A stretch of DNA of 21,810 nt from a virus, in the IMG/VR virus record IMGVR_UViG_3300009603_001160, positions 1 through 21,810 of that record; one strand, written 5' to 3'. The first letter of the stretch is position 1; the number at the start of each line of letters is the position of its first letter. Under the pieces are notes generated by a model. The model was not told the origin of the DNA. It saw only the letters and a list, made by a program, of their open reading frames with translations, and searched no databases. Shown piece by piece: positions 1 to 8,584 of the stretch. The translations under genes were made by a program, and so were the position numbers.

Positions 1-1305
1 GACTGGGCTTGCTATGTAATAAACAAGACGAGAGACGAGGTCAAGGCTCAGTACGGCAAGGATATACCGCAGGAATCATATACCGACGACGACAGGGGTA
101 TTGAGATATACGATTACTACGATTCTCAAATCAATATGACCTTTGCTGATGACGGAACGATACTCAAGAAGAGAACACCGCACGGCTCTCCGAGAACACC
201 TGTATTCCTAGGGATAGCAGGTTCTATGCCTCCTATACAGTCGGATACGCTGGATGATACCGCCAGAGATCACGGTGAAAGCATATTCGAGGCGTCTAGA
301 CAGTCATATAAAAGCTATAACTTGATCATGTCTATCGTTCTAGAGCTTGTGTCACGAGCTAGAAAACCGCCAATCATATTTGCCTCCAGGTCTGGTGAGA
401 AAACACTTGATGAATCTCCTTATGAGACTGGTGTTGTAATGTCTTTAGCAGAAGGAGAGAAGATTGAAGCGGTAAAACTGCTGGAGATGACTAGAGATGC
501 AGGTACGTTTATAGGCCTTGTTTCAGGGGAGATACAGCGTGGCACGATACCGCATAGCGCATACGGAGATATTGCCTTCCAGCTATCTGGTTTTGCCATA
601 ACGCAACTACGTCAGGGGATTGATACATCTATTCAGCCTGTACTCCAACTTATTCAACGTGTTTACAGACAGATAACTAATCTTCTGAGCGATCAGTACG
701 CTACAGGAGCGTTTGAAACGCTTAAAGTTAGTGGTCGTGATAACTCCAGAAAGTATTTTGAGCTTGAAGCAACACCTGAGATAATAAAAGAAGGTTGCGA
801 TCCTGAGATCAGCTTGGTGGGTAACCTACCTCAAGACGATATGAGCAATGCGGCGATGGCCCAGATGCTACGTGAGGGGCCAGTTCCACTGATGCCAGAC
901 AGATGGATCAGGGAAAACAAGTTAAAAGTACAGGATAGCGATATGATCGACGATGCCATTAAGGAACAACTCGGTGAGAGAATGGTTCCGATGGCAACAT
1001 TGTGGTCGTTAATGGTTGCGGCTGAGGAACAAGGTAGAGATGTTCTTGCTGAGATTCTCCTAGATGAACTACAGATGATGATGATAGAAAAGCAACAGCG
1101 TATCGCGTCGGCCAAAATAGCCGCACAGGGTATGGGAATGCCGCCGGGTATGGGCCAGGGTGGCCCTGGTGGTCCCCCTACAGCTAATCCACAGGCGGCT
1201 CCTAACGCTATGTTCGGTGCGCCGCCACCTATTCCAACGCCGCAAGGCGGGCCTAATGTACCGCCAGGATCACCACGTCCAGGAGCGCAGGTAAGAATAC
1301 CGTAG
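1..1305 (+). CDS. Portal-like head-tail connector protein, C-terminal part (5' end outside window)
   Basis: The reading frame is open from base 1, so the gene is 5'-truncated; 434 residues are visible. A portal forms the ring at the capsid vertex through which DNA is packaged and ejected. The call rests on a polar start with a YDYYD stretch, a segment with PVFLGIAG then PPIQ, then a GESIFEASRQSYKSYN helix followed by SRARKPP. This pattern resembles P22/T7-type podovirus portals. The middle is helical and Gln-rich (QLIQRVYRQITNL), as in the portal stem/wing region. The last ~55 residues are low-complexity Gly/Pro/Met/Gln, a tail that is probably disordered. The gene stops at TAG, and the next gene's Shine-Dalgarno overlaps that stop. 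Family assignment is from pattern only; a related connector is the main alternative. Confidence 0.72.
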   Translation, partial: DWACYVINKTRDEVKAQYGKDIPQESYTDDDRGIEIYDYYDSQINMTFADDGTILKKRTPHGSPRTPVFLGIAGSMPPIQSDTLDDTARDHGESIFEASRQSYKSYNLIMSIVLELVSRARKPPIIFASRSGEKTLDESPYETGVVMSLAEGEKIEAVKLLEMTRDAGTFIGLVSGEIQRGTIPHSAYGDIAFQLSGFAITQLRQGIDTSIQPVLQLIQRVYRQITNLLSDQYATGAFETLKVSGRDNSRKYFELEATPEIIKEGCDPEISLVGNLPQDDMSNAAMAQMLREGPVPLMPDRWIRENKLKVQDSDMIDDAIKEQLGERMVPMATLWSLMVAAEEQGRDVLAEILLDELQMMMIEKQQRIASAKIAAQGMGMPPGMGQGGPGGPPTANPQAAPNAMFGAPPPIPTPQGGPNVPPGSPRPGAQVRIP

Positions 1306-1318
1306 GAGAAGTTGAATT

Positions 1319-2713
1319 ATGGCTACCACACAAGACCCTTGGGCACTACAGGCACTAATAAACAAAGAACGGGCTGACAGGGCACAGGCATTAGAAGAAG
1401 CTCGTATCTTCGAAGCTAGGATGGCGGCACAGAGAGACCCAAACAGAGAAGTAACTGGCGTTAGAAGCTATATGTTGGACGGAAGACCCGTTAGGGTCTT
1501 TACTTATGCCGACGATCAACCAGAATTATTTGACGAAACGTCTGGCTCTACTACCCCCATGTTCCCCACGTCCACGAGTCGTGTTGCAACGACTCCCCAG
1601 GAAAAAGTACTGCAAATTCTTAATAGCCTTGCTACAGGGGCTATTGATGACCCTCAAGAAGCCATGAGGCTAATATCAGGTTTAGGGTTCGGCCTCAGAA
1701 CACTAGAAGAAGCACTAAGATTTGCATACACTCCTGTTTCTCCAACCCAAGAAGAAACAGAGAGCGAGATAAACGCATTCCAACGAATTGTACCAACCCA
1801 AAGAGGCATACAGAGCGAGCTAGACGCATTAAACGCAATAAGCTTAGCCAAAACTTTCCCAACCGAGCTTCCCTCTAACATAGATATCCCACGGCGAATT
1901 ATACCGTCCGTAGTCAAACCTCCTATTGGTGACACTGTTCCAGTCGAAGAGAGTACATATACGGCACCAATTCAGCACCTAGACATTAATGCACCTCCTG
2001 GCGCAGAAGTTAATATACCTTATGGTGGTGCTTTCGCTGGAGGAATGCCGTTTCGTACAACAGGAACTGATGGAAGAATGCCGTTGTCACGGGAAGAAGC
2101 GTTATTCGAGCAGGAGGTAAGCCCGTACAATGTATTTCAACAGTACCTTCTAGGGCAGCCAGGATATGGGCAACTAAGTCCTGCGGGTAGGTCTGCTCTT
2201 GGGAAAGAGTTTGGGCCTATGGAAACGGCCTTTCTGACAAGTCCTTTGGGTAAATCCAGAATGGCAGACATTCTTTCTGATATTTCTGATATTAGCCCAG
2301 ATGATCTATACGATGATCGGGGTAGGCTTAGCGAAGATGCATTAGGTATGCTATACGACGAAGAGGGTAGGTTTACTCCAGGCGTAGCTAGTACCTTTAG
2401 GGATTTTATAAGGCGAGAGGGGACTGACCTAGGACTACCTGCAACCTTCAGGAGATTCGGTGGTGTTGCTGATGCATTTACGACACTCGAACGGTTACGT
2501 TCTCCAGGGCAAGAGTTCCAAGTAGGGTTTTGGGATAATCCTCGAACAAAACAAAAATTTCTTCAGTCGGTGCTACCTCGTGTTAATCCAGTGTTCAGAG
2601 ACGCTTTCTCGGACTATTTTAATCGTCAGTTTCTAAAATTCCAAGCCGCAACTCCTGAACAGCCATTTGTTCGGGCATTGCCGCAGTTTAAAGGAATACT
2701 GGGGGTACAGTAA
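1319..2713 (+). CDS. Unrecognised 464-aa protein downstream of portal
   Basis: I do not recognise this family. The start is supported by TAGGAGA about 9 nt upstream, overlapping the portal stop. Residues ~1-45 are a charged Ala/Arg/Glu-rich helix likely to form a coiled coil. The middle (~80-220) is polar and rich in Pro, Thr and Ser, and includes two similar segments built on EETESEINAFQRIVPTQ and RGIQSELDALNA. The C-terminal third is aromatic and Phe/Arg-rich (for example FRDFIRREG and FNRQFLKFQ), which suggests a folded helical domain. No signal peptide or membrane segment is visible. Its place between portal and capsid genes suggests a virion-associated or assembly protein. The stop TAA overlaps the next ATG by one base (TAATG), so translation of the next gene is probably coupled. 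Confidence 0.6.
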   Translation: MATTQDPWALQALINKERADRAQALEEARIFEARMAAQRDPNREVTGVRSYMLDGRPVRVFTYADDQPELFDETSGSTTPMFPTSTSRVATTPQEKVLQILNSLATGAIDDPQEAMRLISGLGFGLRTLEEALRFAYTPVSPTQEETESEINAFQRIVPTQRGIQSELDALNAISLAKTFPTELPSNIDIPRRIIPSVVKPPIGDTVPVEESTYTAPIQHLDINAPPGAEVNIPYGGAFAGGMPFRTTGTDGRMPLSREEALFEQEVSPYNVFQQYLLGQPGYGQLSPAGRSALGKEFGPMETAFLTSPLGKSRMADILSDISDISPDDLYDDRGRLSEDALGMLYDEEGRFTPGVASTFRDFIRREGTDLGLPATFRRFGGVADAFTTLERLRSPGQEFQVGFWDNPRTKQKFLQSVLPRVNPVFRDAFSDYFNRQFLKFQAATPEQPFVRALPQFKGILGVQ

Positions 2714-3105
2714 TGGCTCGATTTTTTGATGGAAATCCATTTCGTTCTTACCTAGAGGACGTTCCACAGGCTGCTTATTTCTCGTTCCAAGACCAGTTTG
2801 GTCAAACTCCAAGAGGCGTGACTTCCCCTGGGCAGAGACAGTATTTCCAGAACCAGTTCCAGAATATCCACAATAGGTTCATGGGGCAACTGGGTCAGCA
2901 GCTACGAAGGGGAGAGGCTCCGACAAGACAGTTTACGGATTTCCTTTCGGAGCGACTACCGCAAGATAGAAGGACAGAAGGAGTGCCTATTGCTCCAACT
3001 AGGCCAATACCATTTGCGGAGCGATTCGCTTCTCTGCCTCCCGCTTTAAGGGGTGATTACTCAGCTAGCAGATTAAGTCCTAGAGGTAGGTTCCTCTTCT
3101 TCTAA
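2713..3105 (+). CDS. Unrecognised 130-aa protein
   Basis: A small basic protein rich in Phe, Gln and Arg (e.g. QYFQNQFQNIHNRFMGQLGQ). The family is not recognised. It begins at a TAATG junction with the gene before and ends at another TAATG junction with the large gene after, so the three genes are likely translated as a coupled set. The Gln/Phe-rich helical region (~residues 25-70) followed by a Pro/Arg-rich tail resembles the C-terminal composition of the preceding 464-aa protein, so it may be a partner or a split-off piece of it; that is inference. No membrane segment or catalytic motif is visible. Confidence 0.55.
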   Translation: MARFFDGNPFRSYLEDVPQAAYFSFQDQFGQTPRGVTSPGQRQYFQNQFQNIHNRFMGQLGQQLRRGEAPTRQFTDFLSERLPQDRRTEGVPIAPTRPIPFAERFASLPPALRGDYSASRLSPRGRFLFF

Positions 3106-6100
3106 TGACTCAGCCTAACCCATTCCTACGGCAACGGTTTGCTCCAACAGTAGGGGATCGGGAGCGTGAGAAACGTAGCTTTATTTCCCAGCAGCCTGTT
3201 CGGTCTTTGCCGTCTCTTCCAACTCTAGTTGAAGAATGGAAAGGTGAGAGACCAAAAGATATTGTTGAGGAACACCGAAGGAGAGCTAGGAAATTACGTG
3301 ATCTTGGATATCGTGATACCAAAGGTAATCTAATTAACGAAGAAAACTATATAAACCATGAGGTTGCCGAATGGGGGCTTGTTAATAAGCTTAAGATAAA
3401 CCCAAAACGAGTACATGATATTGTAAGTCGCTTTTACCCAGGTATGCGTTCTATCCAAGAAGAATATCAGGCAGTAAAAACCAAGCCTTCGCCAGTACCT
3501 CCCCGTAGTACACAAGAACTTATGGAGTCTGTCGGAAGAGTTCAGCGTCAGAGGCAGCCACTAGAAGGAGAACCCGTTGCCGATGTCCTAAGAAGGCAAG
3601 GGCCTGGCCCGTTAGCGGATGTGCCTAAATCTGCATTTGAAAAGTTTCAAAAAGGTATTAGGTCAGGCATTGGAGCTATCCCTCCCATATCTTATATCAA
3701 GCCCGCTAAGAAGTTGCTGCCTAGAATGGGGAGCCAGATTGCGGAAGAGTATAAACCCATTGAGGAGGCGTCGGTTATAGGATCGAAGTTATTTACAAGA
3801 GGTGCTCTAGGGATTGCGGCTAAGAATCTTGGGCCAATACTTCCTGGTAAATGGGGTGAGTTCGAGCCTGGACGTTTATGGGATGAGAGAAAGGAATTCC
3901 GTGAAATATCAGGTAAAGACCCATTTAGGAGTAGGCAGGGGTTTCTCGAATTCCTAGAGTATGGGGAATCTAAACAACCCAAATTACCTTGGGGAGTACG
4001 TGGCGCAGTAGAAGCTATACCTTGGTTAGTAAGCCCAACTGGCAAAGTGACAATGGTCAAAATGGGAATCCAGGCGGCTAAGATGGGGACACTAGCTGCA
4101 ACCAAAAAGGGGCCTATTAAGCTGGCATATCTAGCAGCTCAGAAGGCCCTTCAGGTTGGATCAGAGGGAGCAAGGCCAGTAGCAGAAGTTGAAGATGCTG
4201 TGGCAAAGGCTTTTGGGTTTGCTGGACGACAGTCCTTACTGGGGTTACGTAAAACGTATCCTGGCGTAGAACGTATATTAGCAGGAGAGCGAGGCGGTGC
4301 GAAGTTCCCAGGTAGAAAAAAGGTACCTGATGAGGATGTTATAGAAGATGTTAGTCCTATTACCGCAGCCCCCGCTGCGCCTGTTGTGGGGGAGACCCCA
4401 GCCATTATAGCCGCAAAGCCCCCCGTTTTGCCCGTTGTGGGGGAGACCCCATCCATTATAGGCAAAAAACCACCCGTTGCTCCTACTGTAGGCGATATAG
4501 GTCAAGGGGTTAGGCAACCATTCGGTGCTGGAGGGGGAAAACTGCCCCCTACGACTACGACTACGACACCTCCGACTCCTGGCGGGCCAGACGAGACATT
4601 AGCAAGAGTACTACGGCAGCGTATTCCTGGTGAAGAGGATGAGCCAGCGTTGACGTTGTTACGTCGCCATATATCAGAAATCCGATCAGCCGAGAATGAG
4701 GCAGGTATTGCCGTTAGACATGGCTCTCAAAGTCTCAGGGAAAAAGGAATAGGACAATTTCATCATGGTAGGCTGGTACTAAGAGAACGAGACTTGCCTA
4801 TTATGGATGATTTAAATAACTCCCTTCATAATCCTAGCCGTGTAGCAAGTGGAGAGGTAAAGATACCCAGAGGCTTCGAGGAAGACTATAGTATTATCAG
4901 GGGTAGGACGGACGTCGAGGAAGCAGCTAGGATTGACTTCGATCCTGAAAGGGCTACGGTTAACGACTATTTCTATCGTGGATGGCTTAGACCAAAGGGT
5001 ATGCCCGCTTCGGGTGCTCCTGGCCGAGTAGGTACTCGTCCTGCTTTCGATATGCCACGCGTAGATGCCAGCTATGAGGAAATGCGTGAGCTTGGATTTG
5101 AGCCTTTATTCCTAAATCCTTATGAACAAGAGAGATTCTCTCGGATGATGGGGGTAAAAACACGTCAACAAACACAGTTAATTGAGGATTTAAAAAACCT
5201 TAACTTGGCGGTACATGACGCTAGTGGGATGAGCATCCCTGGTTGGCGAACGCCACGTATAGGCCCAGCTTTTGAGGGAAAGCCATACGTTGCGCTTGCG
5301 TCTGACGGAACAGAGATTCGAGGTTTCAGAGGCCGATATGTTGTTGAAGACAAGCTCGCTACACGCCTAGAAAATATGTATGGAATACCTCCAAGTCTCG
5401 GAAATATTTACGTTGGTAGCAGAAAGATTGATATTATGAAAGCTGTTGATGCTGTGGTATTTCTACCAAAGCGGTCTAAGCTGTTCGGATCGATTTTCCA
5501 GCAACGTGACTTTTTACAAAGGAGCTTGGCGGGTACTTTCTCTGGTATGGTAGATGACCTACTGGCAGGTAAACCAATCTCGGCTATTAAGAAACCGATA
5601 CTGTGGCCCAGAGAGGCGTATAAAATCATCGAGGCGAATGTTAGTCCTAGTGCAAGGCTTCGCATTAGGGAAACTTTAAACAGTACCGAGCCGATTTTAA
5701 AGGATAGGCCAGGTGTTCACTTTTTAGGGATTATGAAGGCGGGCCTTTCTAACATAGACCCCACCATGTTACCTTCGGGGATTGATAAACTTCCACGAAT
5801 TATCGCCGAAGAAAATGGATTGATGAAAGTAAAGGCAGTTGCCCGTGCGGTTAGTCAGCTTGAAAGTGCCATGCGTCGTGCTCTCTTTGAAGGTACATAC
5901 CCTGCTGCTCAGATATCGACTATTAAGAATTTTGTTGCTCCTGCGATGGCCAGGAAGTGGCCCAATGCTACGGATGAAGCTCTTAATGGCATGATTGCGG
6001 AGGCAGCAAACTTCCTCTATTCAACAATTCCTGCTGAACAAAGCGTTTTCCAAAATAGGGCTGTCCGTGCCTTTTTAACGAGGTACTTCTTCTCTATTGG

Positions 6101-7511
6101 CGAAAATGAGGCGTTGCTGAGACAAGTTACAAAGGGAATACGTGGCCCCCATGCTTCGTTCTGGAGAACGCACTGGCTAGGGTCTTACCTAGCCGTTCTA
6201 GCTGTAGCTAACACAATCCACTTTGCTACAACGGGGGAGGTACTCCCATGGAAGCGATTTGTCCCATTATCAAAAGATTTTCATACTCTTAATCCATTAG
6301 GGTATAGGCAGGATTTCGCAGCACCCGATATACCTATAAAGGGCCGTGGGGGTGCCGATCTGACGCTAGACATTGTGGGGCAGATGGACACAGCGTTTCG
6401 TATACTTGACCCTATATCGTTTCTAACTGCAAGAGAGTCAGTACCTATGCGGGCTGGGAGAACTCAAATAACTGGCAAGACATTCTTCGGAGAGCCTGTT
6501 GGTAAAGTAGGCCCAGGTGGAGTGGTATCCCGTGTTACGCAGCTTATAGATGACTTATTTACACCAATAGGCTTCGGGCAGTCTGCACGGAATATATTGC
6601 AAGCAAAAGTCCCTGCTATTGGTAGGGTTCTACCTGAAGCCGAGGGACGTGTAGGTGCTATCGGTGAGGTGTTACAGGGTACTGGCGGTATAAATGTTAG
6701 GGCTGAGGGTACACGACAGTTTCTCGGTAGTGCCCTGGAGGATATTGGCCTAAAAATGCCAGACGGCAGCCCTATGAAAGAGTGGGACGATGCAGAGCCA
6801 TTCATAAAAGATATATCTATGGAAGCCCCACGGGTTAAAAAAGAGATGTCAAGAAGGCTGGCCACAGGAGTAAGAAGAGGTGGTGAATTTGCAATATATG
6901 GATTGCAGATGGATAACATTCAAGAGCAACGCTTGACGGAATTGAACGAGGTTATATCCAAAGGAAAACCCGACTACTTTTACATAAAAGCAATTGAGGC
7001 GAAATATAGAGGTATGCGTATACAGGCTGGACTTGAAATGGAGTTCGATCCACGTGACCTAAATGATCCCGACCCGAACAAACGTGCATACTCCGAGTAC
7101 CTATCCATATACGATATGCCTGGAGTTAAGGAAGTCTACGAGGACGAGGAAGGAAATGTGGTATTCGAGGAAATAAACTGGGATAAATTTGAAGAGGAAG
7201 AAGCTAAGTTAAGACGAACTTGGGGTTCAAAGCAGCAGGATTATATTCTTAGGAATACTAACAGACGCCCAACGCCTATGGACATAGTAGCTAACCTACC
7301 TCGTGCGCTGAAGTCGGAGATCAGAGCATCTCAGAACGCAAGGGAGCTATACCTTAAGGCGCAGGGAAGACCTGACTTGGCGGCTCTGTCCAATCAATTA
7401 TTCTATTATCCAAAAACTGAATCTAGGTTGCGTGGAGAAGTCCAAGACACTAGTAAAGAGCCAGTAAAACAAAGAAGTCTATTTCAACAGGCTAATATAC
7501 TTAGATACTGA
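3105..7511 (+). CDS. Very large virion protein, candidate internal/ejection protein (1468 aa)
   Basis: The longest gene in the window. The N-terminal ~150 residues are charged (RRRARKLRDLG), followed by Pro-rich linkers and, around 290-370, a hydrophobic Ala/Gly/Lys segment. Residues ~418-465 hold a degenerate 17-residue repeat (VVGETP-x-II), and ~481-487 a short Thr run. The C-terminal half (~500-1468) looks mostly folded. It has one clearly hydrophobic stretch near residues 1024-1041 (WLGSYLAVLAVANTIHF) and a highly charged C-terminus. No protease, lysozyme or polymerase motif was found by eye. Large helical proteins with linkers and a membrane-active segment, encoded in the head module, are often ejected internal virion proteins of podoviruses; that role is inference here. 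The start is a TAATG overlap. A polyvalent large protein carrying unrecognised domains is the alternative. Confidence 0.6.
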   Translation: MTQPNPFLRQRFAPTVGDREREKRSFISQQPVRSLPSLPTLVEEWKGERPKDIVEEHRRRARKLRDLGYRDTKGNLINEENYINHEVAEWGLVNKLKINPKRVHDIVSRFYPGMRSIQEEYQAVKTKPSPVPPRSTQELMESVGRVQRQRQPLEGEPVADVLRRQGPGPLADVPKSAFEKFQKGIRSGIGAIPPISYIKPAKKLLPRMGSQIAEEYKPIEEASVIGSKLFTRGALGIAAKNLGPILPGKWGEFEPGRLWDERKEFREISGKDPFRSRQGFLEFLEYGESKQPKLPWGVRGAVEAIPWLVSPTGKVTMVKMGIQAAKMGTLAATKKGPIKLAYLAAQKALQVGSEGARPVAEVEDAVAKAFGFAGRQSLLGLRKTYPGVERILAGERGGAKFPGRKKVPDEDVIEDVSPITAAPAAPVVGETPAIIAAKPPVLPVVGETPSIIGKKPPVAPTVGDIGQGVRQPFGAGGGKLPPTTTTTTPPTPGGPDETLARVLRQRIPGEEDEPALTLLRRHISEIRSAENEAGIAVRHGSQSLREKGIGQFHHGRLVLRERDLPIMDDLNNSLHNPSRVASGEVKIPRGFEEDYSIIRGRTDVEEAARIDFDPERATVNDYFYRGWLRPKGMPASGAPGRVGTRPAFDMPRVDASYEEMRELGFEPLFLNPYEQERFSRMMGVKTRQQTQLIEDLKNLNLAVHDASGMSIPGWRTPRIGPAFEGKPYVALASDGTEIRGFRGRYVVEDKLATRLENMYGIPPSLGNIYVGSRKIDIMKAVDAVVFLPKRSKLFGSIFQQRDFLQRSLAGTFSGMVDDLLAGKPISAIKKPILWPREAYKIIEANVSPSARLRIRETLNSTEPILKDRPGVHFLGIMKAGLSNIDPTMLPSGIDKLPRIIAEENGLMKVKAVARAVSQLESAMRRALFEGTYPAAQISTIKNFVAPAMARKWPNATDEALNGMIAEAANFLYSTIPAEQSVFQNRAVRAFLTRYFFSIGENEALLRQVTKGIRGPHASFWRTHWLGSYLAVLAVANTIHFATTGEVLPWKRFVPLSKDFHTLNPLGYRQDFAAPDIPIKGRGGADLTLDIVGQMDTAFRILDPISFLTARESVPMRAGRTQITGKTFFGEPVGKVGPGGVVSRVTQLIDDLFTPIGFGQSARNILQAKVPAIGRVLPEAEGRVGAIGEVLQGTGGINVRAEGTRQFLGSALEDIGLKMPDGSPMKEWDDAEPFIKDISMEAPRVKKEMSRRLATGVRRGGEFAIYGLQMDNIQEQRLTELNEVISKGKPDYFYIKAIEAKYRGMRIQAGLEMEFDPRDLNDPDPNKRAYSEYLSIYDMPGVKEVYEDEEGNVVFEEINWDKFEEEEAKLRRTWGSKQQDYILRNTNRRPTPMDIVANLPRALKSEIRASQNARELYLKAQGRPDLAALSNQLFYYPKTESRLRGEVQDTSKEPVKQRSLFQQANILRY
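4383..4501 (+). repeat. 51-bp in-frame tandem repeat inside the 1468-aa gene
   Basis: Two near-identical copies starting at 4383 and 4434 (GTTGTGGGGGAGACCCCA then CCATTATA) and a degenerate third near 4485. The period is 51 bp, or 17 codons, and encodes VVGETP-x-II plus a Lys/Pro spacer. The Pro-rich repeats probably form a flexible linker; the exact period suggests copy number could vary by slippage or recombination. Confidence 0.75.
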
Positions 7512-7539
7512 TTTATGGGAGAATGAGAGGGTTTAAATA

Positions 7540-7716
7540 ATGTGCCTTCCAGGCAATCAGACAATATATAGACAGTGTAGAGACGAGATATTCCGAACGA
7601 ATAACTATCAGCGTTTGAGGAATAGGGAGATGCGTTTCATTCTTGCTAAGCATGGTGGATGCATGAGTAAGCCTCTATTACTTGACAAGGAAAAGAAACC
7701 TATGCTAACGTCTTAG
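7540..7716 (+). CDS. Small 58-aa basic ORF between the large gene and the terminator
   Basis: ATG at 7540 is preceded by GAGAGG about 9 nt upstream; the frame stops at TAG. The peptide is basic, with Arg/Asn-rich helical content (NYQRLRNREMRF), three cysteines (positions 2, 13, 41) and no membrane segment. It fills most of the otherwise empty 277 bp between the large virion gene and the scaffold gene. Family and function are unknown. Support is the ribosome binding site, the spacing and the absence of competing genes, so this is plausible rather than certain. Confidence 0.4.
   Translation: MCLPGNQTIYRQCRDEIFRTNNYQRLRNREMRFILAKHGGCMSKPLLLDKEKKPMLTS
7682..7711 (+). promoter_or_regulatory. Weak sigma-70-like promoter candidate
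   Basis: A perfect TTGACA (7682-7687) lies 18 nt before TAACGT (7706-7711), which is preceded by TG in extended -10 position. The -10 box matches the consensus at only three of six bases, and the element lies within the small ORF. If active it would start RNA about 30 nt before the terminator stem. Host sigma preferences are unknown. Confidence 0.22.
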
Positions 7717-7743
7717 CCAGCGACATATGGTGGCTCATGGTCT

Positions 7744-7776
7744 AATGGCCCAAGGGATTCCCTTGGGTCATTTTTA
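7744..7776 (+). terminator. Intrinsic (rho-independent) terminator
   Basis: GGCCCAAGGG (7747-7756) pairs with CCCTTGGGTC (7760-7769) across a 3-nt ATT loop: ten pairs including one G-T. Three more A/T pairs can extend the stem into the following T-run (7771-7775). It ends the portal-to-large-protein transcript just ahead of the scaffold and capsid genes. The scaffold gene's GAGG ribosome binding site begins only a few bases past the T-run. Confidence 0.85.
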
Positions 7777-7788
7777 TTGAGGTTTTTT

Positions 7789-8571
7789 ATGACTAATGAA
7801 TATATTGAACCAGACGATACTCCGATAGCTACTGATGAAGATACAGCTACTGAGAGTATATTGGACGAGATAGAACGTCTTAATAAGGCAGGGGACAGAG
7901 CTGAAAGCCCTACGCCTACCGATCCGATAGGTGAAGCCCCTACTACTCCTGTAGCTGACGCTCCTGTAGCTGAAGCTCCTGTAGCTGAAGCTCCTGTAGA
8001 TAAAGCTCCCTCACCTGAACCCGATGCAACTAAGCAAGCAATCTTTCAGGCCCAAAGAGAACGTGATTTAGCTCTCGAACAAGCTAGAAGGCTCCAGGCT
8101 GAGGCTCAAAAGGCACAGACTCAAGCCCAGGCGATTGAGTATCGTGACAGTCTGGTTAACGAAGGCTATTCACTAGAAGAGGCCAATAGGGACACCCAGC
8201 AGCGTATTGATGCCTATAATAGAACCTTGCAAGAACAGCAAAGGGGGCAGAACCGCGAGGCTTTCTTACAAGGACAGTTCAGAGCTGCTCTGCATTTTGG
8301 CAGACAGTACGGTATTAATCCCGAAGACTTGATTCAGTATAGTACGCCTCAAGCAATGGAGCTTGCGGCTAAGAATGCAAAAGAGCTTAACGACTTGAAG
8401 AACCAAGTCAAGAAGCTAACTCAAGATAAAGTTCCCTCCCAGACATTCGACAATGGTGTGTCGTCTGGGCCTTCCCAGAGAGATGATGACTATTGGATGG
8501 ATAGGTATAGCAATAACGACAGGTCTGAAAGGGCCGTTGCCGCAGGAAGAAGAGCCGCAGGACTTTCATAG
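7789..8571 (+). CDS. Capsid scaffold-like protein
   Basis: 260 residues from ATG 7789. I prefer this start to an in-frame TTG at 7777 because GAGG sits 6 nt upstream. The N-terminal ~75 residues are acidic and low in complexity, with an Ala/Pro/Val repeat. Residues ~80-170 are Gln/Ala/Glu/Arg-rich with strong coiled-coil character (e.g. QARRLQAEAQKAQTQ), and a second coil includes NAKELNDLKNQVKKL. The C-terminus is basic (AAGRRAAGLS), as in scaffolds that touch the coat protein. Composition and position 13 bp before the major capsid gene match phage scaffolding proteins, which direct procapsid assembly inside the cell and are absent from mature heads. The call rests on architecture and context, since scaffolds share little sequence. 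Confidence 0.72.
   Translation: MTNEYIEPDDTPIATDEDTATESILDEIERLNKAGDRAESPTPTDPIGEAPTTPVADAPVAEAPVAEAPVDKAPSPEPDATKQAIFQAQRERDLALEQARRLQAEAQKAQTQAQAIEYRDSLVNEGYSLEEANRDTQQRIDAYNRTLQEQQRGQNREAFLQGQFRAALHFGRQYGINPEDLIQYSTPQAMELAAKNAKELNDLKNQVKKLTQDKVPSQTFDNGVSSGPSQRDDDYWMDRYSNNDRSERAVAAGRRAAGLS
7948..8007 (+). repeat. Four 15-bp tandem repeats in the scaffold-like gene
   Basis: Four copies of CCTGTAGCTGAAGCT with small changes (7948, 7963, 7978, 7993), encoding PVA(D/E)A units. In frame, so copy-number changes would lengthen or shorten the disordered N-terminal arm without a frameshift. Confidence 0.85.
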
Positions 8572-8584
8572 GAGGAAAGGATAA

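Noticed and set aside
6464-6919. 151-aa minus-strand frame inside the 1468-aa gene
   Set aside because: It is antisense to a clearly coding gene, with Ser/Pro/Thr-biased composition typical of a shadow frame, and it has no gene-like context.
7777-7788. TTG start at 7777 for the scaffold-like gene
   Set aside because: No suitable ribosome binding site, and it falls right after the terminator T-run; ATG 7789 has GAGG 6 nt upstream.
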